DNA of 64,000 nt, taken from positions 72,798 to 136,797 of the forward strand of contig NZ_JBKHKJ010000012.1 of the NCBI RefSeq assembly GCF_046546515.1, read 5' to 3'. Position 1 is the first letter of the stretch. Each line of letters opens with the position of its first letter. The notes beneath the pieces were generated by a model, which was not told the DNA's origin, made no database searches, and worked only from the letters and a program-made list of their open reading frames with translations. Shown here one piece after another: positions 51,597 to 61,255 of the stretch. A program made the position numbers and the translations under genes. The stretch comes from Parasediminibacterium sp046546515. GTDB lineage: Bacteria; Bacteroidota; Bacteroidia; Chitinophagales; Chitinophagaceae.

Positions 51597-52400
51597 TTAC
51601 TTAAATACTGCTTTTTTTATTTGCACCGTGTGCGCACTAAAATAACCCAATGCGCCATTGTTGATGTTGCTTATAGGGTTTGCAGGCGATGTAGGCTGCC
51701 CATTGGTAGGGTCTAGCCCAGCTAATTCTTTAAAATAACTATAAACCGGCTTGTCTAGGCACTGCATTTCTAGTTGAATGGTATCCCCTTTTTGTATATA
51801 TGCACTATCGTTGAACAATTGGCGGGAAATATAACGACCGTCAGAAAGGCGGTCGTCAAATACATATAGCTGTTTCGATAATTTGCCATTGATAGACTGT
51901 ACAAACTGGTAGGCATTGTATACACCTGATGGGTCTTGGAAATTGGGCAGGGCATTTGTAACCGAATTGCCAAAGGCAGCGTTTGTCTGGAAAGTTATAG
52001 AATCCAACAATACTTGTGCAGGCATTGTAGATGCTGCCGTGTAAGTTTTGCCGTTGGCAATCACGGTTAAATGATAAGTATGCCCGATGTCGCCTTTAGT
52101 AGCATTGGAGCTGTACACACCATTGGGCAATTCAGAAAGCATATCTGTAATACCTGTGGAGTCGTCTTTAATGGTTACGGTTGCACCTGTAACGGGTGGG
52201 TACACATTGTCTTGGGTAAAATCCACTGATTTTGCAATAGTTACTATGTATGGTCTTGCCTCGTTGGTTATGTTGCCTTCTATTACAATTTGTGGGGCTG
52301 CATCTTTTAGGTTTACCGTGATTACTTTTTTGCAAGCACTCGCCGTCATTGCAGTAAGGAAAATAAGAAAAAAATATTTTTTATTAAGTATGCGATTCAT
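51597..52400 (-). CDS. DUF4249 lipoprotein, partner of the TonB receptor
   Basis: 267 aa. Signal MNRILNKKYFFLIFLTAMTASACKK with lipobox Cys23. Typical DUF4249 opening VITVNLKDAAPQIVIEGNITNEARPYIVTIAKSVDF and blocks VTGATVTIKDDSTG and AYQFVQSINGK. These proteins occur next to TonB-dependent receptors in Bacteroidota; their role in uptake is not established. Downstream of the receptor on the same strand; probably one transcript. Confidence 0.88.
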   Translation of the reverse strand: MNRILNKKYFFLIFLTAMTASACKKVITVNLKDAAPQIVIEGNITNEARPYIVTIAKSVDFTQDNVYPPVTGATVTIKDDSTGITDMLSELPNGVYSSNATKGDIGHTYHLTVIANGKTYTAASTMPAQVLLDSITFQTNAAFGNSVTNALPNFQDPSGVYNAYQFVQSINGKLSKQLYVFDDRLSDGRYISRQLFNDSAYIQKGDTIQLEMQCLDKPVYSYFKELAGLDPTNGQPTSPANPISNINNGALGYFSAHTVQIKKAVFK

Positions 52401-52518
52401 AATATGTTGAGTTATAACAGGTTTATATTTTGTCGGGACCTCCCCCCTCCTCTTTTGTTCTTACCCCCTCTCCTTTCGGAGAACTTGTCCCGACCTTTCA
52501 GGGGGGCGGTTGAGGTAT

Positions 52519-54861
52519 TTAGAATTTAAAATTGTACGTAACAGAAGGGATGAGCTTGAACAAAGTAGTTTGTACTGCCTGTGTTTTTTGTGGGTTGTCT
52601 GGGTCTTCTTGAAAATCTATGCTAAAAGCATTTGCTCGATTATAGGCATTATAGATTGAAAAACTCCAGTTGCTATCGTATTTTTTGGTTTTTTTGCCTT
52701 GTAGCGTTGCTGCTAAGTCTAGCCTGTGATAATTGGGCATACGGTAGCCATTCCTTTCTGTATAATAAAAATAAGTATGCCCATTTACATTGTACTTGCC
52801 GCTAGGCTGGGTAACTGCATTACCCGTGTAAAAAACAAAAGTGGAGGAGAATGTCCATTTTTTGCTGGCTTGGTAAATAGCTACTACCGATACTTCATGC
52901 GTCCTGTCTTGCGTGGCATCATACCATTTGCCGTTGTTGATGCCATCAACCTGCCGTTCTGTTTTAGCCAAGGTGTAGCCTACCCATCCATTAAACTTGC
53001 CATATCTTTTCTTGAAAAAAAGCTCTAGCCCATAAGCCCTGCCTTTGCCAAACAGCAATTGCGATTCTACATTTTCATTGGCTCGCAGCTCTGCTCCGTT
53101 TTTGTAGTCAATCTGGTTTTGCATCGTTTTATAATAAACCTCCGCAGAAAATTCATACACATTTTTCTTGAAATTCTGGTAATAGCCAAGGGCTACTTGG
53201 TCTGCCACTTCGGGTTTTACATTGTTGCTGCTGCCAATCCATAAGTCTGTTGGGCTTGACCCTGTGGCATTTGACAGTAGGTGAAGGTTCTGCACATTGC
53301 GATTGTAAGAAAATTTTATCGACTTATCTTCATTCAACTTGTAACTAGTGGCAAAACGTGGTTCTATGTGTAGGTAAGTTTTTACTTCTTGCCCAGATGT
53401 GTATTTGCTGCTGTCGATGGTGTTGCCATCGGCATCGTACCTATAAAAAGTACCTGGTCCTAAGGCGCTGAAAGCAGAGAAACGCAAGCCATAAGTGATG
53501 TTTATTTTAGGTGTTGCGCTCCATTCGTGTGAAATATAGGCGGCATCCTCCAAGCTCAGTTTCTTCTGCAGCTCTAAGTTGTTGAAGCTAGACTGCCCTG
53601 AAGCGGTAATAGTACCGGGTATAATATCGTGGTGGATAAGGTTTAGCCCAAAATTGATGCGGTTGTTGGCATTAATGAAATATTGGAGATCTTCTTTTAG
53701 GTTTAAGTCCCTTATTTTAGATGTTATGGTAATGTCGTTGGTGCCAGAATTAATTTTAATACGATAGCTGTAGTTAGAATAAATAAGCGATGTGTTTGAA
53801 AACAAACGGCTGTTGAATACATGGTTCCAGCGCAAGGTACCCGTAAGGTTGCCATAATCTATGCCAAAAGTGCTGCCAAAGCCAAAATTGTCCCGCCCAG
53901 TATAGGCAGACCAGTACAAACGGTTTTTTTCATTCAGCTTGTAGTTTGCCTTCGCATTCAAATCGTAGAAATAGAGTGTGTTTTTGTTGAGCGAAGAATC
54001 TTTGGATAACTTTAAAAATACATCGGCATAAGTACGCCTCCCACTTACTGTGAACGAGCCTTTTTCCTTGTCTTTTTCTATAGGGCCTTCTACGTTTAGC
54101 CTAGAGGCTATCAAACCAACGCCACCGCTTACGCCAAATTTTTTATTGTTGCCATCGTTCATTTTTATGTCTAGGACAGATGATAAACGGCCGCCATACT
54201 CTGCGGGCATACCCCCTTTATAAACCGTTACTTCTTTAATGGCATCTGAGTTGAAAGTAGAAAAAAAGCCTAGCAAATGTGAGGGATTATATACTACTGC
54301 CTCGTCAAGTAAAATCAGGTTTTGGTCTGCCGACCCTCCCCTTACATAAAAGCCACTGTTACCCTCCCCGGCAGATTTAATGCCTGGCAGCAGTTGTATG
54401 GTTTTTAAAATATCTTTTTCTCCAAACAATACCGGGATGTTTTTAATATCATCAATAGACAGTTTTTGCACACCCATGATTGGCTTGGCAATATTGTCGC
54501 TTTTTCTACGGGTGGTTACCGTTACTTCGTCAAGTATCCCAGTAGATTTCCCAAGGCTTACTTGCTGGATTATATTTTTATTTAGCACAATGGTAGATGT
54601 GTCTGATAGGTAGCCTGTGTAACTGATTACCAATTGATAAGTACCAGCGGGTGCGCTTACCGAATAAAAACCATAAGCATTGCTGGCAGTGCCCAGCCCA
54701 CTTTGCCCTATCAAACTTACGTTGGCACCAATTAGCGTTTCTCCAGTGGCTTTGTCACGCACCGTGCCGTTGATGCTAAACTTATTTTTAGCCTGCTGGC
54801 AAAAACTGCCAAAAGGCAGTACAAACAGCATAAGGACAAATAAGTATTGTTTTAAATTCAT
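52519..54861 (-). CDS. TonB-dependent outer-membrane receptor with carboxypeptidase-regulatory-like domain
   Basis: 780 aa. Signal peptide (MNLKQYLFVLMLFVLPFGSFCQQ); a beta-sandwich domain at about 28-110 (FSINGTVRDKATGETLIGANVSLIGQ); plug domain about 120-230 with LLDEAVVYNPSHLLGFFSTFNSDAIKEVTVYKGGMPAEYGGRLSSVLDI; the barrel fills the rest to the end SVTYNFKF. Not a SusC-type (no SusD neighbour); the partner is the DUF4249 gene. Substrate unknown. A recognisable promoter is not seen upstream. Confidence 0.93.
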   Translation of the reverse strand: MNLKQYLFVLMLFVLPFGSFCQQAKNKFSINGTVRDKATGETLIGANVSLIGQSGLGTASNAYGFYSVSAPAGTYQLVISYTGYLSDTSTIVLNKNIIQQVSLGKSTGILDEVTVTTRRKSDNIAKPIMGVQKLSIDDIKNIPVLFGEKDILKTIQLLPGIKSAGEGNSGFYVRGGSADQNLILLDEAVVYNPSHLLGFFSTFNSDAIKEVTVYKGGMPAEYGGRLSSVLDIKMNDGNNKKFGVSGGVGLIASRLNVEGPIEKDKEKGSFTVSGRRTYADVFLKLSKDSSLNKNTLYFYDLNAKANYKLNEKNRLYWSAYTGRDNFGFGSTFGIDYGNLTGTLRWNHVFNSRLFSNTSLIYSNYSYRIKINSGTNDITITSKIRDLNLKEDLQYFINANNRINFGLNLIHHDIIPGTITASGQSSFNNLELQKKLSLEDAAYISHEWSATPKINITYGLRFSAFSALGPGTFYRYDADGNTIDSSKYTSGQEVKTYLHIEPRFATSYKLNEDKSIKFSYNRNVQNLHLLSNATGSSPTDLWIGSSNNVKPEVADQVALGYYQNFKKNVYEFSAEVYYKTMQNQIDYKNGAELRANENVESQLLFGKGRAYGLELFFKKRYGKFNGWVGYTLAKTERQVDGINNGKWYDATQDRTHEVSVVAIYQASKKWTFSSTFVFYTGNAVTQPSGKYNVNGHTYFYYTERNGYRMPNYHRLDLAATLQGKKTKKYDSNWSFSIYNAYNRANAFSIDFQEDPDNPQKTQAVQTTLFKLIPSVTYNFKF

Positions 54862-55105
54862 AAGTGTTGTGTTTTATGCTTTTTTTAGGCTATTTGGTTA
54901 ATGTAGCTAACAACATTTTGTTAGTATTAACATTATGCTAAATATTACTTTATACCATAAAACAAATGTAGCCACCAATATTTTGTAAACTATAACGCAG
55001 AGTATAATAAATTGTTACTTTTTAATTTTACTTTGAACTGGTTTTGTGGGATTAGTTGCTTGTCTTGAACCATGATTTGTGAGATCAAAGGGATTAATAG
55101 GATTT

Positions 55106-55345
55106 TTAATAAGGTCTTCCTCTTTGCAGTTTAACCCAGATTTTGCAGGTATAAGAAAAGAGACCTGTTTGAAAAAAACCTTTTTCCATGCCATACACAT
55201 TGCCTTTTGTAGAACGTATATAATGTTCGTTTGTAAGTGGTGTGCCTATTTCTGTATGCACAATATATTCCGTAATACCTGGCACTACTTTTTTCATGCT
55301 GTTTATTGATTTTTTAGATATGCGTTCCTTTAGTTGTTTATGCAA
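55106..55345 (-). pseudogene. Remnant of an FAD-dependent carotenoid-isomerase/retinol-saturase-like oxidoreductase
   Basis: A fragment with blocks PGITEYIVHTEIGTPLTNEHYIR, STKGNVYGMEKG and FQTGLFSYT matches the C-terminal part of carotenoid isomerase/phytoene-dehydrogenase-related proteins as I recall it. It has no N-terminal dinucleotide fold, opens without an ATG and continues into a non-homologous frame after FSY, exactly where an AACCCAGATTTTGCAG repeat word lies (55133-55148). Not a functional gene. The surrounding gaps 54862-55105 and 55346-55588 show no gene I can support. Confidence 0.55.
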
Positions 55346-55588
55346 GGGATTGTTTGGCGGGCGTAGTTATACCAGCAGATTTTAATTTCAGGAAGGTAAT
55401 TATCGATAAAATAGAAGATATAAGCTTAGTAGTTCTCCTGCCTTTTTTTTACTAACTTGTTTACGCACGCAAATTGGCTTGATAAGCGGTGGGCATTTAT
55501 GGGCAACTTTCGGCTATATTTTATTGGTAGCCGTAACTGGCAGCAAATAAAAGGGACAACTTGCTTACACTTATTTGGCCATTAGTGC

Positions 55589-56167
55589 CTAATCGTTCAG
55601 CCCTTTCCCATCTAGGATGTCTTGTATGCTTTTTTCAATCCTGGCTTCCTTGGTTTTCGATTGCTTGGGTGCGGCAAAATGCAGCAAGTATGCCCTTTGC
55701 CGCCCGGGCGTCATGGCATAAAAGGCCGTTTTCAGGGCTGCGTTTTCAGCTAGTTTCTGTTGGAATTCCTCGGGTATTTTGTATTCCTCGGCTTTTTTAA
55801 GCACTACTTTCAAGCCTGCTTCTTCTACTTCAACGGCTTCTAAAATATATGCCTTTAGCATGGGTGCCAGTTTCACTATTTCCTCTAGGCTTGTAAACCG
55901 TGCTTGGCGGGAAGACTGCACATTCTCCGTTTGTTGTATCAAGATGCCATTGGCGTCTTTTAGCAAAGCACCTTTGAAAAATAAAAGCGCACAATATTCT
56001 TTAAACGCATGTATCAATACGATATTACTTTTCTGGAAAGTGTAGCAAGGGCAGCCCCACTTCAATTCTTCAGTAAGGTGGCAGTCAAGCACAATTTCCC
56101 TCAATTGCTTCACTTCCTCTTGCCATTTTTCAGCTTTGTTAAAATAAAAATCAACTTTTGTGTTCAT
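55589..56167 (-). CDS. YdeI/OmpD-associated family protein with DUF1801 domain
   Basis: 192 aa. N-terminal DUF1801 half (KAEKWQEEVKQLREIVLDCHLTEELKWGCPCYTF, FKEYCALLFFKGALLKD) and C-terminal YdeI/OmdA half (EEFQQKLAENAALKTAFYAMTPGRQRAYLLHFAAPKQSKTKEARIEK). YdeI-type proteins have been linked to bacteriocin or peptide protection in enterobacteria; function here is unknown. Cytoplasmic by lack of a signal peptide. Divergent from the aquaporin gene. Confidence 0.88.
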   Translation of the reverse strand: MNTKVDFYFNKAEKWQEEVKQLREIVLDCHLTEELKWGCPCYTFQKSNIVLIHAFKEYCALLFFKGALLKDANGILIQQTENVQSSRQARFTSLEEIVKLAPMLKAYILEAVEVEEAGLKVVLKKAEEYKIPEEFQQKLAENAALKTAFYAMTPGRQRAYLLHFAAPKQSKTKEARIEKSIQDILDGKGLND

Positions 56168-56317
56168 TTTATTGATTTAGTAACACGGTGAAATATATTG
56201 CGTTGCTTTTTATGCGCTAGGCAATTTCGTATAAAAATAATGCTTTTATACTTTTATCGTAAAAGTGTAAAATAAAATCCCCTAATTTAGGGGCTCATTA
56301 ACCTAAAAACACATAAA

Positions 56318-57016
56318 ATGAAAAAATTGACTGCTGAATTTATTGGTACCTTTTGGCTGGTACTAGGTGGTTGTGGTAGTGCCGTATTGGCTGCTGCCTT
56401 CCCTAACGTAGGCATTGGCCTAGTAGGTGTATCTTTTGCTTTTGGACTTACCGTATTAACCATTGCCTATTCCTTGGGCCATGTGTCTGGTGCACATCTT
56501 AACCCCGCGGTATCTGTAGGGTTGTTTGTAGCAGGCAGGTTTAGCGGCAAAGACTTAGTTCCTTATTTCATTGCCCAAATATTAGGGGCTATTGTGGCTG
56601 CGGGTGTATTGTATATCATTGCAACTGGTAATGGTAAACCAGTTGGCGATTTTGCAGCTAATGGCTATGGAGAACATTCCCCAGGGGGCTATAATTTGCT
56701 TTCGGCCGCCGTTACCGAGTTTGTAATGACATTCATTTTCTTGATTGTTATTTTAGGCTCTACCTATCAGAAAGCACCAAGCGGTTTTGCAGGTATTGCC
56801 ATTGGTTTATGCTTAACGCTTATCCACTTAATCAGTATCCCTGTAACCAACACTTCGGTAAACCCTGCACGTAGTATTAGCCAGGCTGTTTTTGTAGGTG
56901 GCTGGGCTATAGGCCAGTTATGGTTGTTTATTGTTGCACCTATTTTAGGCGCAGCTGCAGCTGGAATTGTATTTAAGTTTTTTGGGGAAGATCCGAGGAG
57001 TACCAATATAAAATAA
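56318..57016 (+). CDS. aqpZ: Aquaporin Z-type water channel
   Basis: 232 aa with six membrane segments and two half-helices. Both NPA boxes are seen in SGAHLNPAVSVG (about residue 65) and TSVNPARSISQA (about residue 190). The N-terminus MKKLTAEFIGTFWLVLGGCGSAVLAAAFP is typical of AqpZ. Conducts water across the inner membrane. Upstream, palindromes ACTTTTATCGTAAAAGT (56250-56266) and CCCCTAATTTAGGGG (56279-56293) are possible regulatory sites (weak). Confidence 0.95.
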   Translation: MKKLTAEFIGTFWLVLGGCGSAVLAAAFPNVGIGLVGVSFAFGLTVLTIAYSLGHVSGAHLNPAVSVGLFVAGRFSGKDLVPYFIAQILGAIVAAGVLYIIATGNGKPVGDFAANGYGEHSPGGYNLLSAAVTEFVMTFIFLIVILGSTYQKAPSGFAGIAIGLCLTLIHLISIPVTNTSVNPARSISQAVFVGGWAIGQLWLFIVAPILGAAAAGIVFKFFGEDPRSTNIK

Positions 57017-57031
57017 TATGTTTTATCATTT

Positions 57032-57076
57032 AAAAGGTTCATGCTGGAAAACTTTCCGGCATGAACCTTTTTTATT
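57032..57076 (+). terminator. Terminator of aqpZ
   Basis: AAAAGGTTCATGC (57032-57044) and GCATGAACCTTTT (57059-57071) form a 13-bp stem with an extended loop, followed by a T-run. Confidence 0.88.
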
Positions 57077-57089
57077 TTAGGGATTACCT

Positions 57090-57144
57090 TAGCGAAGGAA
57101 CGCGTTGCAGAGCTCGAACTAGCAACAACGGTTGGCATGGAGTA
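57090..57144. repeat. Dispersed repeat with CTAGCAACAANGGTTGGC, copy 1
   Basis: A block of TAGCGAAGGAACGC, then ACTAGCAACAACGGTTGGC and ATGGAGTA. The same vocabulary recurs at 61411-61468 (TAGTGAAGGCACGC, GCTAGCAACAAGGGTTGGC, GTGGACTAGC) and, shorter, at 61476-61516. No ORF; probably a multicopy intergenic repeat of this genome. Confidence 0.55.
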
Positions 57145-57192
57145 TCTGTGCAAAACAAGAACGCCTGTTTCTTTTTTATAATATTCATTTTG

Positions 57193-57620
57193 CCTAGCTT
57201 TTATTAAAATAGTTTCAGTTTTGCGATTTTTGTAGGATTTTTACGCTGTTGCTTTTTTTCAAAAATTGTTATCCTACTTGTAATCCATTGATTATCAACA
57301 ATAACATCAAATTTTCGTGCTTATTTTGTGCTTATTTTGTGCTTATTTTTTGAGTAATTTGTGCGCATTTTTTGAGTAATTTGTGCGCATTTTATGCGTG
57401 ATTTATGCTCATTTTGTGCTTAATTTGTGCGCATTTTACAGCCATAAATACAAGACCAAATTTTGGGACTACAACTATATTAATATTAGTAAAAAAAGAG
57501 CTACGCTTAGGGTGCCAAGACACTAGTTTTGTAAGTAGTTTGTATCAAGCGCATTTCTAGCACAAAGATAAGTTTTTTATAGATTGGGGGTATTAGGACT
57601 AAGTGAAAAAGTTTTATACC
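57193..57620. repeat. Intergenic repeat element, copy B, with ~11-base GTGCTTATTTT array
   Basis: Inverted counterpart of 18641-19036. From left to right: CCTAG, TATTAAAATAGTTTCAG, CATTGATTATCAACAA, then the array at about 57315-57436 (eleven units such as GTGCTTATTTT, GTGCGCATTTTT, TGAGTAATTT), then ACAAGACCAAATTTTGGGAC, ACTAATATT-like words, GTGCCAAGACACTAG and GAAAAAGTTTTATAC. No ORF or RNA gene recognised. The unit number differs from copy A (about eleven versus eight). The rest of 57145-57748 shows no gene. Confidence 0.7.
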
Positions 57621-57748
57621 TCCTGTTCAGGTAAGATGTGCTGCGGTAACAAGATGCTCAGTTATTTTTTTCAGAACATTTGGCCGAGCTGGTTAGCTTA
57701 TTCTTAAACTTAACATTATTATAGCCACTTTCCCTGTTAAAATAGCTC

Positions 57749-58690
57749 TTAACCTAATTTCTTTAACCTTCCAGCTAATTCTTTAGAAAACTCCTCTGAG
57801 CCTTGTTTATTTAAATGTATGTGGTCGGAAAACTTTTCAAAATGACCATTATAGTTGGGGTTGCTGCTGAAATCAATAAATTTTATTTCAGGATAAGTTT
57901 TTGAAATGGAAAGTAGTTCTTTCTTGCTTTTATTTTGGTATCCAGGTATTAAAGTGGGTGAGGTTATAACATATGTTTTAATATGGTTATCGGTACATCT
58001 TTTCAAAAACTGTCGATAAAGGTTAAAAGCAAAGGCATCAGTTTTAACATAAAAGTCTTTGTCTTTTTTTTCATCTTGCAGAAGTGCTTTTTTTGTTAAC
58101 GTTATTTCGGCTGCATCCATTACCTTAATTATCGGAGCATAGCCAAATTCTTCGGTAGGCATTTTTTGGGCATGGAGTTTATCATTTACCGCAATGAAAA
58201 AAGTAGAATTATAAGGATAAATATTACTGTAAAGCTTCAATCTTTCCATAGGGCTTGCTATTTCCAAGTACTTAATCAATTCTGGGTGTTCATTGCAATA
58301 CGGAAGTAGGATAGATAATTTTTCATATTTGATAGTATCTTCAATAAACTCCCATGGATTAATATCCAATATTATCATTTTAGGTTTCCATCTTTTGAAA
58401 ATCACCTCTTGCAACGCCGTACAATAAGGTATTGATTGAGCATCCATCCCTGCATTGTAACAGGATTTATGTAAAGAATCGGATAATATAGATGGGGAGT
58501 AATGCCGCTCGGCTCTGGAACTGCCTAAAATAAGTATATCAGGCTTGGCGCTATCCAATGAATATGTTACATGTGCTGTCCACTCTTTTTTTTGGTGAAA
58601 ATAAAAACTATGCAAACAAATGCCCAATACATAGTCTATCATTGCTAAAGCAATGATAAAAAAGAAAATCTTTTTAAATAAAATAAACAT
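57749..58690 (-). CDS. SGNH-like membrane-anchored protein paired with MBOAT
   Basis: 313 aa. One N-terminal membrane segment (about 5-27), then an SGNH-type domain: DILILGSSRAERHYSPSIL contains the GxSR nucleophile block and SDHIHLNKQGSEEFSKEL near the end is the DxxH block. Such proteins partner MBOAT enzymes in acylating surface polysaccharides: the MBOAT moves the acyl group across the membrane and the SGNH half transfers it outside. The gene follows the MBOAT gene by 11 bases; its substrate glycan is not known. Confidence 0.75.
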   Translation of the reverse strand: MFILFKKIFFFIIALAMIDYVLGICLHSFYFHQKKEWTAHVTYSLDSAKPDILILGSSRAERHYSPSILSDSLHKSCYNAGMDAQSIPYCTALQEVIFKRWKPKMIILDINPWEFIEDTIKYEKLSILLPYCNEHPELIKYLEIASPMERLKLYSNIYPYNSTFFIAVNDKLHAQKMPTEEFGYAPIIKVMDAAEITLTKKALLQDEKKDKDFYVKTDAFAFNLYRQFLKRCTDNHIKTYVITSPTLIPGYQNKSKKELLSISKTYPEIKFIDFSSNPNYNGHFEKFSDHIHLNKQGSEEFSKELAGRLKKLG

Positions 58691-58701
58691 GACTTGTCAA
58701 T

Positions 58702-60132
58702 TTAAAATTGAAAATAAATAAACTGGCCTCCGCTAAATACGCCAAATAGCAATACGACAACAACCATCGTCATTATCGCTCCCCATCGTACAGTTAAATT
58801 GGGATGGTAGAAGAAATTGAGTTTTCCAGGGAAATATTCTTTTCGATATTCAATCGCAAACAGCAATGCTATTGCCAGCATACAATCGCCAAAGGTGGTT
58901 ATTGTAGAATTTCGAAATGGGGATTGGCCAAAACTGCGTAGGTTATGTATAATGGTTATAGCATTGCCCATAGAACTGGCACGGAAAAATATCCATGCAA
59001 AAGTTACCAGCATAAATATAAAAATAATACGTACCGTATCTGTAATGCGTTTGCTAATATGCAGTTTCAAGTGTATGTCTTTGGTGTATGGGGTTATTAA
59101 TAACCCCACAATCGTGTAAAAGGCATGGAGGGCTCCCCAAATAATGAAAGTATAGTTGGCTCCATGCCAGATGCCACTTATTAAAAATACAATCAGCAGA
59201 TTGCGGTAGAGCTTCAATTTTGATACCCTATTGCCACCTAATGGGATGTACACGTAATCCCTGAACCACGTAGACAAAGAAATATGCCATCTGCTCCAGA
59301 ATTCATTGATCGATTTTGCAAAATAGGGCTGCCTAAAATTTATCATTAAATCAAAACCCATTGTCCGGGCACTACCAATGGCAATGTCTGAATACCCAGA
59401 AAAATCGCAATAAATCTGAATAGAAAAAAAGACGCAAGCAATAGCTATTGAAGTGCCATTGTGTGCTTCCGCATTATTGAAAACGGTATTTACATATATT
59501 GAAAGCCTGTCTGCGACTACCATTTTTTTAAATAAGCCCCAAAGCATCTGCTTCAGACCTGCACTAATATTGGTATAACTAAAATTGTGTTCTTCATGCA
59601 TTTGGTGCAAGATGTTCTGGGGGCGTTCAATAGGCCCTGCAACCAACTGGGTATAAAACATTACATATAAGCTGTAAATGCCAAAATGTTTCTCAGCTTT
59701 TTGGTTGCCTCTATATACTTCTATGGTATAACTCATGGCTTGGAACGTATGGAAAGACAAGCCAATGGGCAATAAGATATTTAGGAAGGGGACTGGGTTT
59801 CTTGCATTGAAATTATTAAACAGCAAGGATATATTGGTGTTGATGAAATTATAATATTTGAATAAAACCAACACCCCTATATTGGCTAGAAGGCTACACA
59901 ACAATAACAGTTTCCGCTTTTTGAAGTCTTTTGTTTTCTCAATAAAAATGCCTGCATAATAGTCAACCACAATTGTAAAGCCTAGGATAAGAACATATAT
60001 AGGCACAAATGACATATAAAAATAGCAACTGGCCATTAAAAGCAATATCCAACGATATTTATGCGGGAAGGTAAAATATAATGCTGTTACAATTATGTAG
60101 AAAAATGCAAACGCAAATGAATTGAATAACAT
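58702..60132 (-). CDS. MBOAT-family membrane O-acyltransferase (AlgI/DltB-like)
   Basis: 476 aa, about ten membrane segments. Signature NEFWSRWHISLSTWFRDYVYIPLGGNR with the catalytic-region Trp/His, followed by LLIVFLISGIWHGANYTFIIWGALHAFY containing the invariant His. Typical of AlgI-type enzymes that O-acetylate alginate, cellulose or teichoic-acid-type chains. With the SGNH gene downstream it forms a two-gene acylation unit. Confidence 0.92.
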   Translation of the reverse strand: MLFNSFAFAFFYIIVTALYFTFPHKYRWILLLMASCYFYMSFVPIYVLILGFTIVVDYYAGIFIEKTKDFKKRKLLLLCSLLANIGVLVLFKYYNFINTNISLLFNNFNARNPVPFLNILLPIGLSFHTFQAMSYTIEVYRGNQKAEKHFGIYSLYVMFYTQLVAGPIERPQNILHQMHEEHNFSYTNISAGLKQMLWGLFKKMVVADRLSIYVNTVFNNAEAHNGTSIAIACVFFSIQIYCDFSGYSDIAIGSARTMGFDLMINFRQPYFAKSINEFWSRWHISLSTWFRDYVYIPLGGNRVSKLKLYRNLLIVFLISGIWHGANYTFIIWGALHAFYTIVGLLITPYTKDIHLKLHISKRITDTVRIIFIFMLVTFAWIFFRASSMGNAITIIHNLRSFGQSPFRNSTITTFGDCMLAIALLFAIEYRKEYFPGKLNFFYHPNLTVRWGAIMTMVVVVLLFGVFSGGQFIYFQF

Positions 60133-60344
60133 CCTAAATTGGAATTTTTATTATAGAAACATTACTTACAGATTGGAGACCCATCGTAATAAATCATTTA
60201 TTATACCAACTACTGTATGAAGTTATTTTGAAGTTAAATGTGGAAAAAATGGGTCAATTAAGGTGCTCTTCTCATTAAATCGATAATAAATGAAGGTTTT
60301 TTGGAGTTCAGGAGCAAAATGTTAGTTAACGTGAGTTTTGGATG

Positions 60345-60548
60345 TTATTTAGCGAAAATAGAGGGTAATTTTTCCAAAAAAGTATAAGCGCAAAGCCCTG
60401 CTAATACATTTAGGATTGCGTTTATATGGCTCCGATGCCTAGTATGCTCAATGTCGCAGACCGTTTTTAGTATGTCATTGACCGACTCAATCATCCCTCT
60501 TTTTTTGAGCAACAACTTATGTTGCAAGGGCATTAGCTTATTTTTCAT
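60345..60548 (-). CDS. IS982 transposase, C-terminal frame
   Basis: 67 aa continuing the transposase after a frame change: MKNKLMPLQHKLLLKKRGMIESVNDILK, with the conserved Glu of the DDE set in RGMIESVN, then HTRHRSHINAILNVLAGLCAY. It overlaps the first frame by four bases (ATGA). Either it is translated by frameshifting or the transposase is broken. Confidence 0.8.
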   Translation of the reverse strand: MKNKLMPLQHKLLLKKRGMIESVNDILKTVCDIEHTRHRSHINAILNVLAGLCAYTFLEKLPSIFAK

Positions 60549-61255
60549 GTTTTTTTGATGCCAGTTACCAATTGAACCCCTTGTTCAAAAAGCTTTTCAA
60601 ACCCGTTCTGATTAATGAACCCTTTGTCGGCAAATGCAAACCCAGTTAGGTTATCAAATAGTTTTAGCATCGTTTCCAAGTTATTGTCCGCCACATTTCC
60701 TTTGGTAAACATCACTTTTATAAGCTCCCCATAAGCATTCACTACTAAAAATAATTTAAACCCAAAGAACCATCCTGTTGATGTTTTGCCCCGTTCTGCC
60801 TTGTCTTTGAAAACCTTATTGCTGTGTATGCGCCGATTATGACAGACTTTGATAGGCGTGGAATCAGCATAGTACAAGCCACAAAGCGCACCTAGCCTAT
60901 AAGACTGTAAATAAATTATCATGAACTGCAACATCCTTGGTTTCAATTGTACAAACCTGCTATAGCTAGGCGCTTTGGGGAAGTATGCGCGCAAGCACCC
61001 CCTTTCAACCACTTCCCTATAATAATATTCAAAGCATTTGTACCCGCTTGTATGGTACAAAATTTCTATCGTCATCATTTCTGAATACCTTAGGCTTGGT
61101 TTATTAACAGCATGAGGGCTAATGCCTATCCGCCTGCTCTCAGTATATTTCTCAAAGGAGATTACAAAATCATCAATTTCACAGAAAATTTTAATTAATT
61201 TATCAGGATTTAACAACATAAAAAAGGCTTTGCCATATAAACGAATGGAGGTCAT
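60545..61255 (-). CDS. IS982 transposase, N-terminal frame
   Basis: 236 aa. Contains the first catalytic Asp in LYYADSTPIKVCHNRRIHSNKVFKDKAERGKTSTGWFFGFKLFLVVN and the second region GFAFADKGFINQNGFEKLFEQGVQLVTGIKKT before a TGA. The change of frame occurs at a run of seven A (CAAAAAAAC); slipping back one base gives ...GIKKNMKNKLM, which restores the family sequence. Single-ORF transposases are usual for IS982. Confidence 0.85.
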   Translation of the reverse strand: MTSIRLYGKAFFMLLNPDKLIKIFCEIDDFVISFEKYTESRRIGISPHAVNKPSLRYSEMMTIEILYHTSGYKCFEYYYREVVERGCLRAYFPKAPSYSRFVQLKPRMLQFMIIYLQSYRLGALCGLYYADSTPIKVCHNRRIHSNKVFKDKAERGKTSTGWFFGFKLFLVVNAYGELIKVMFTKGNVADNNLETMLKLFDNLTGFAFADKGFINQNGFEKLFEQGVQLVTGIKKT

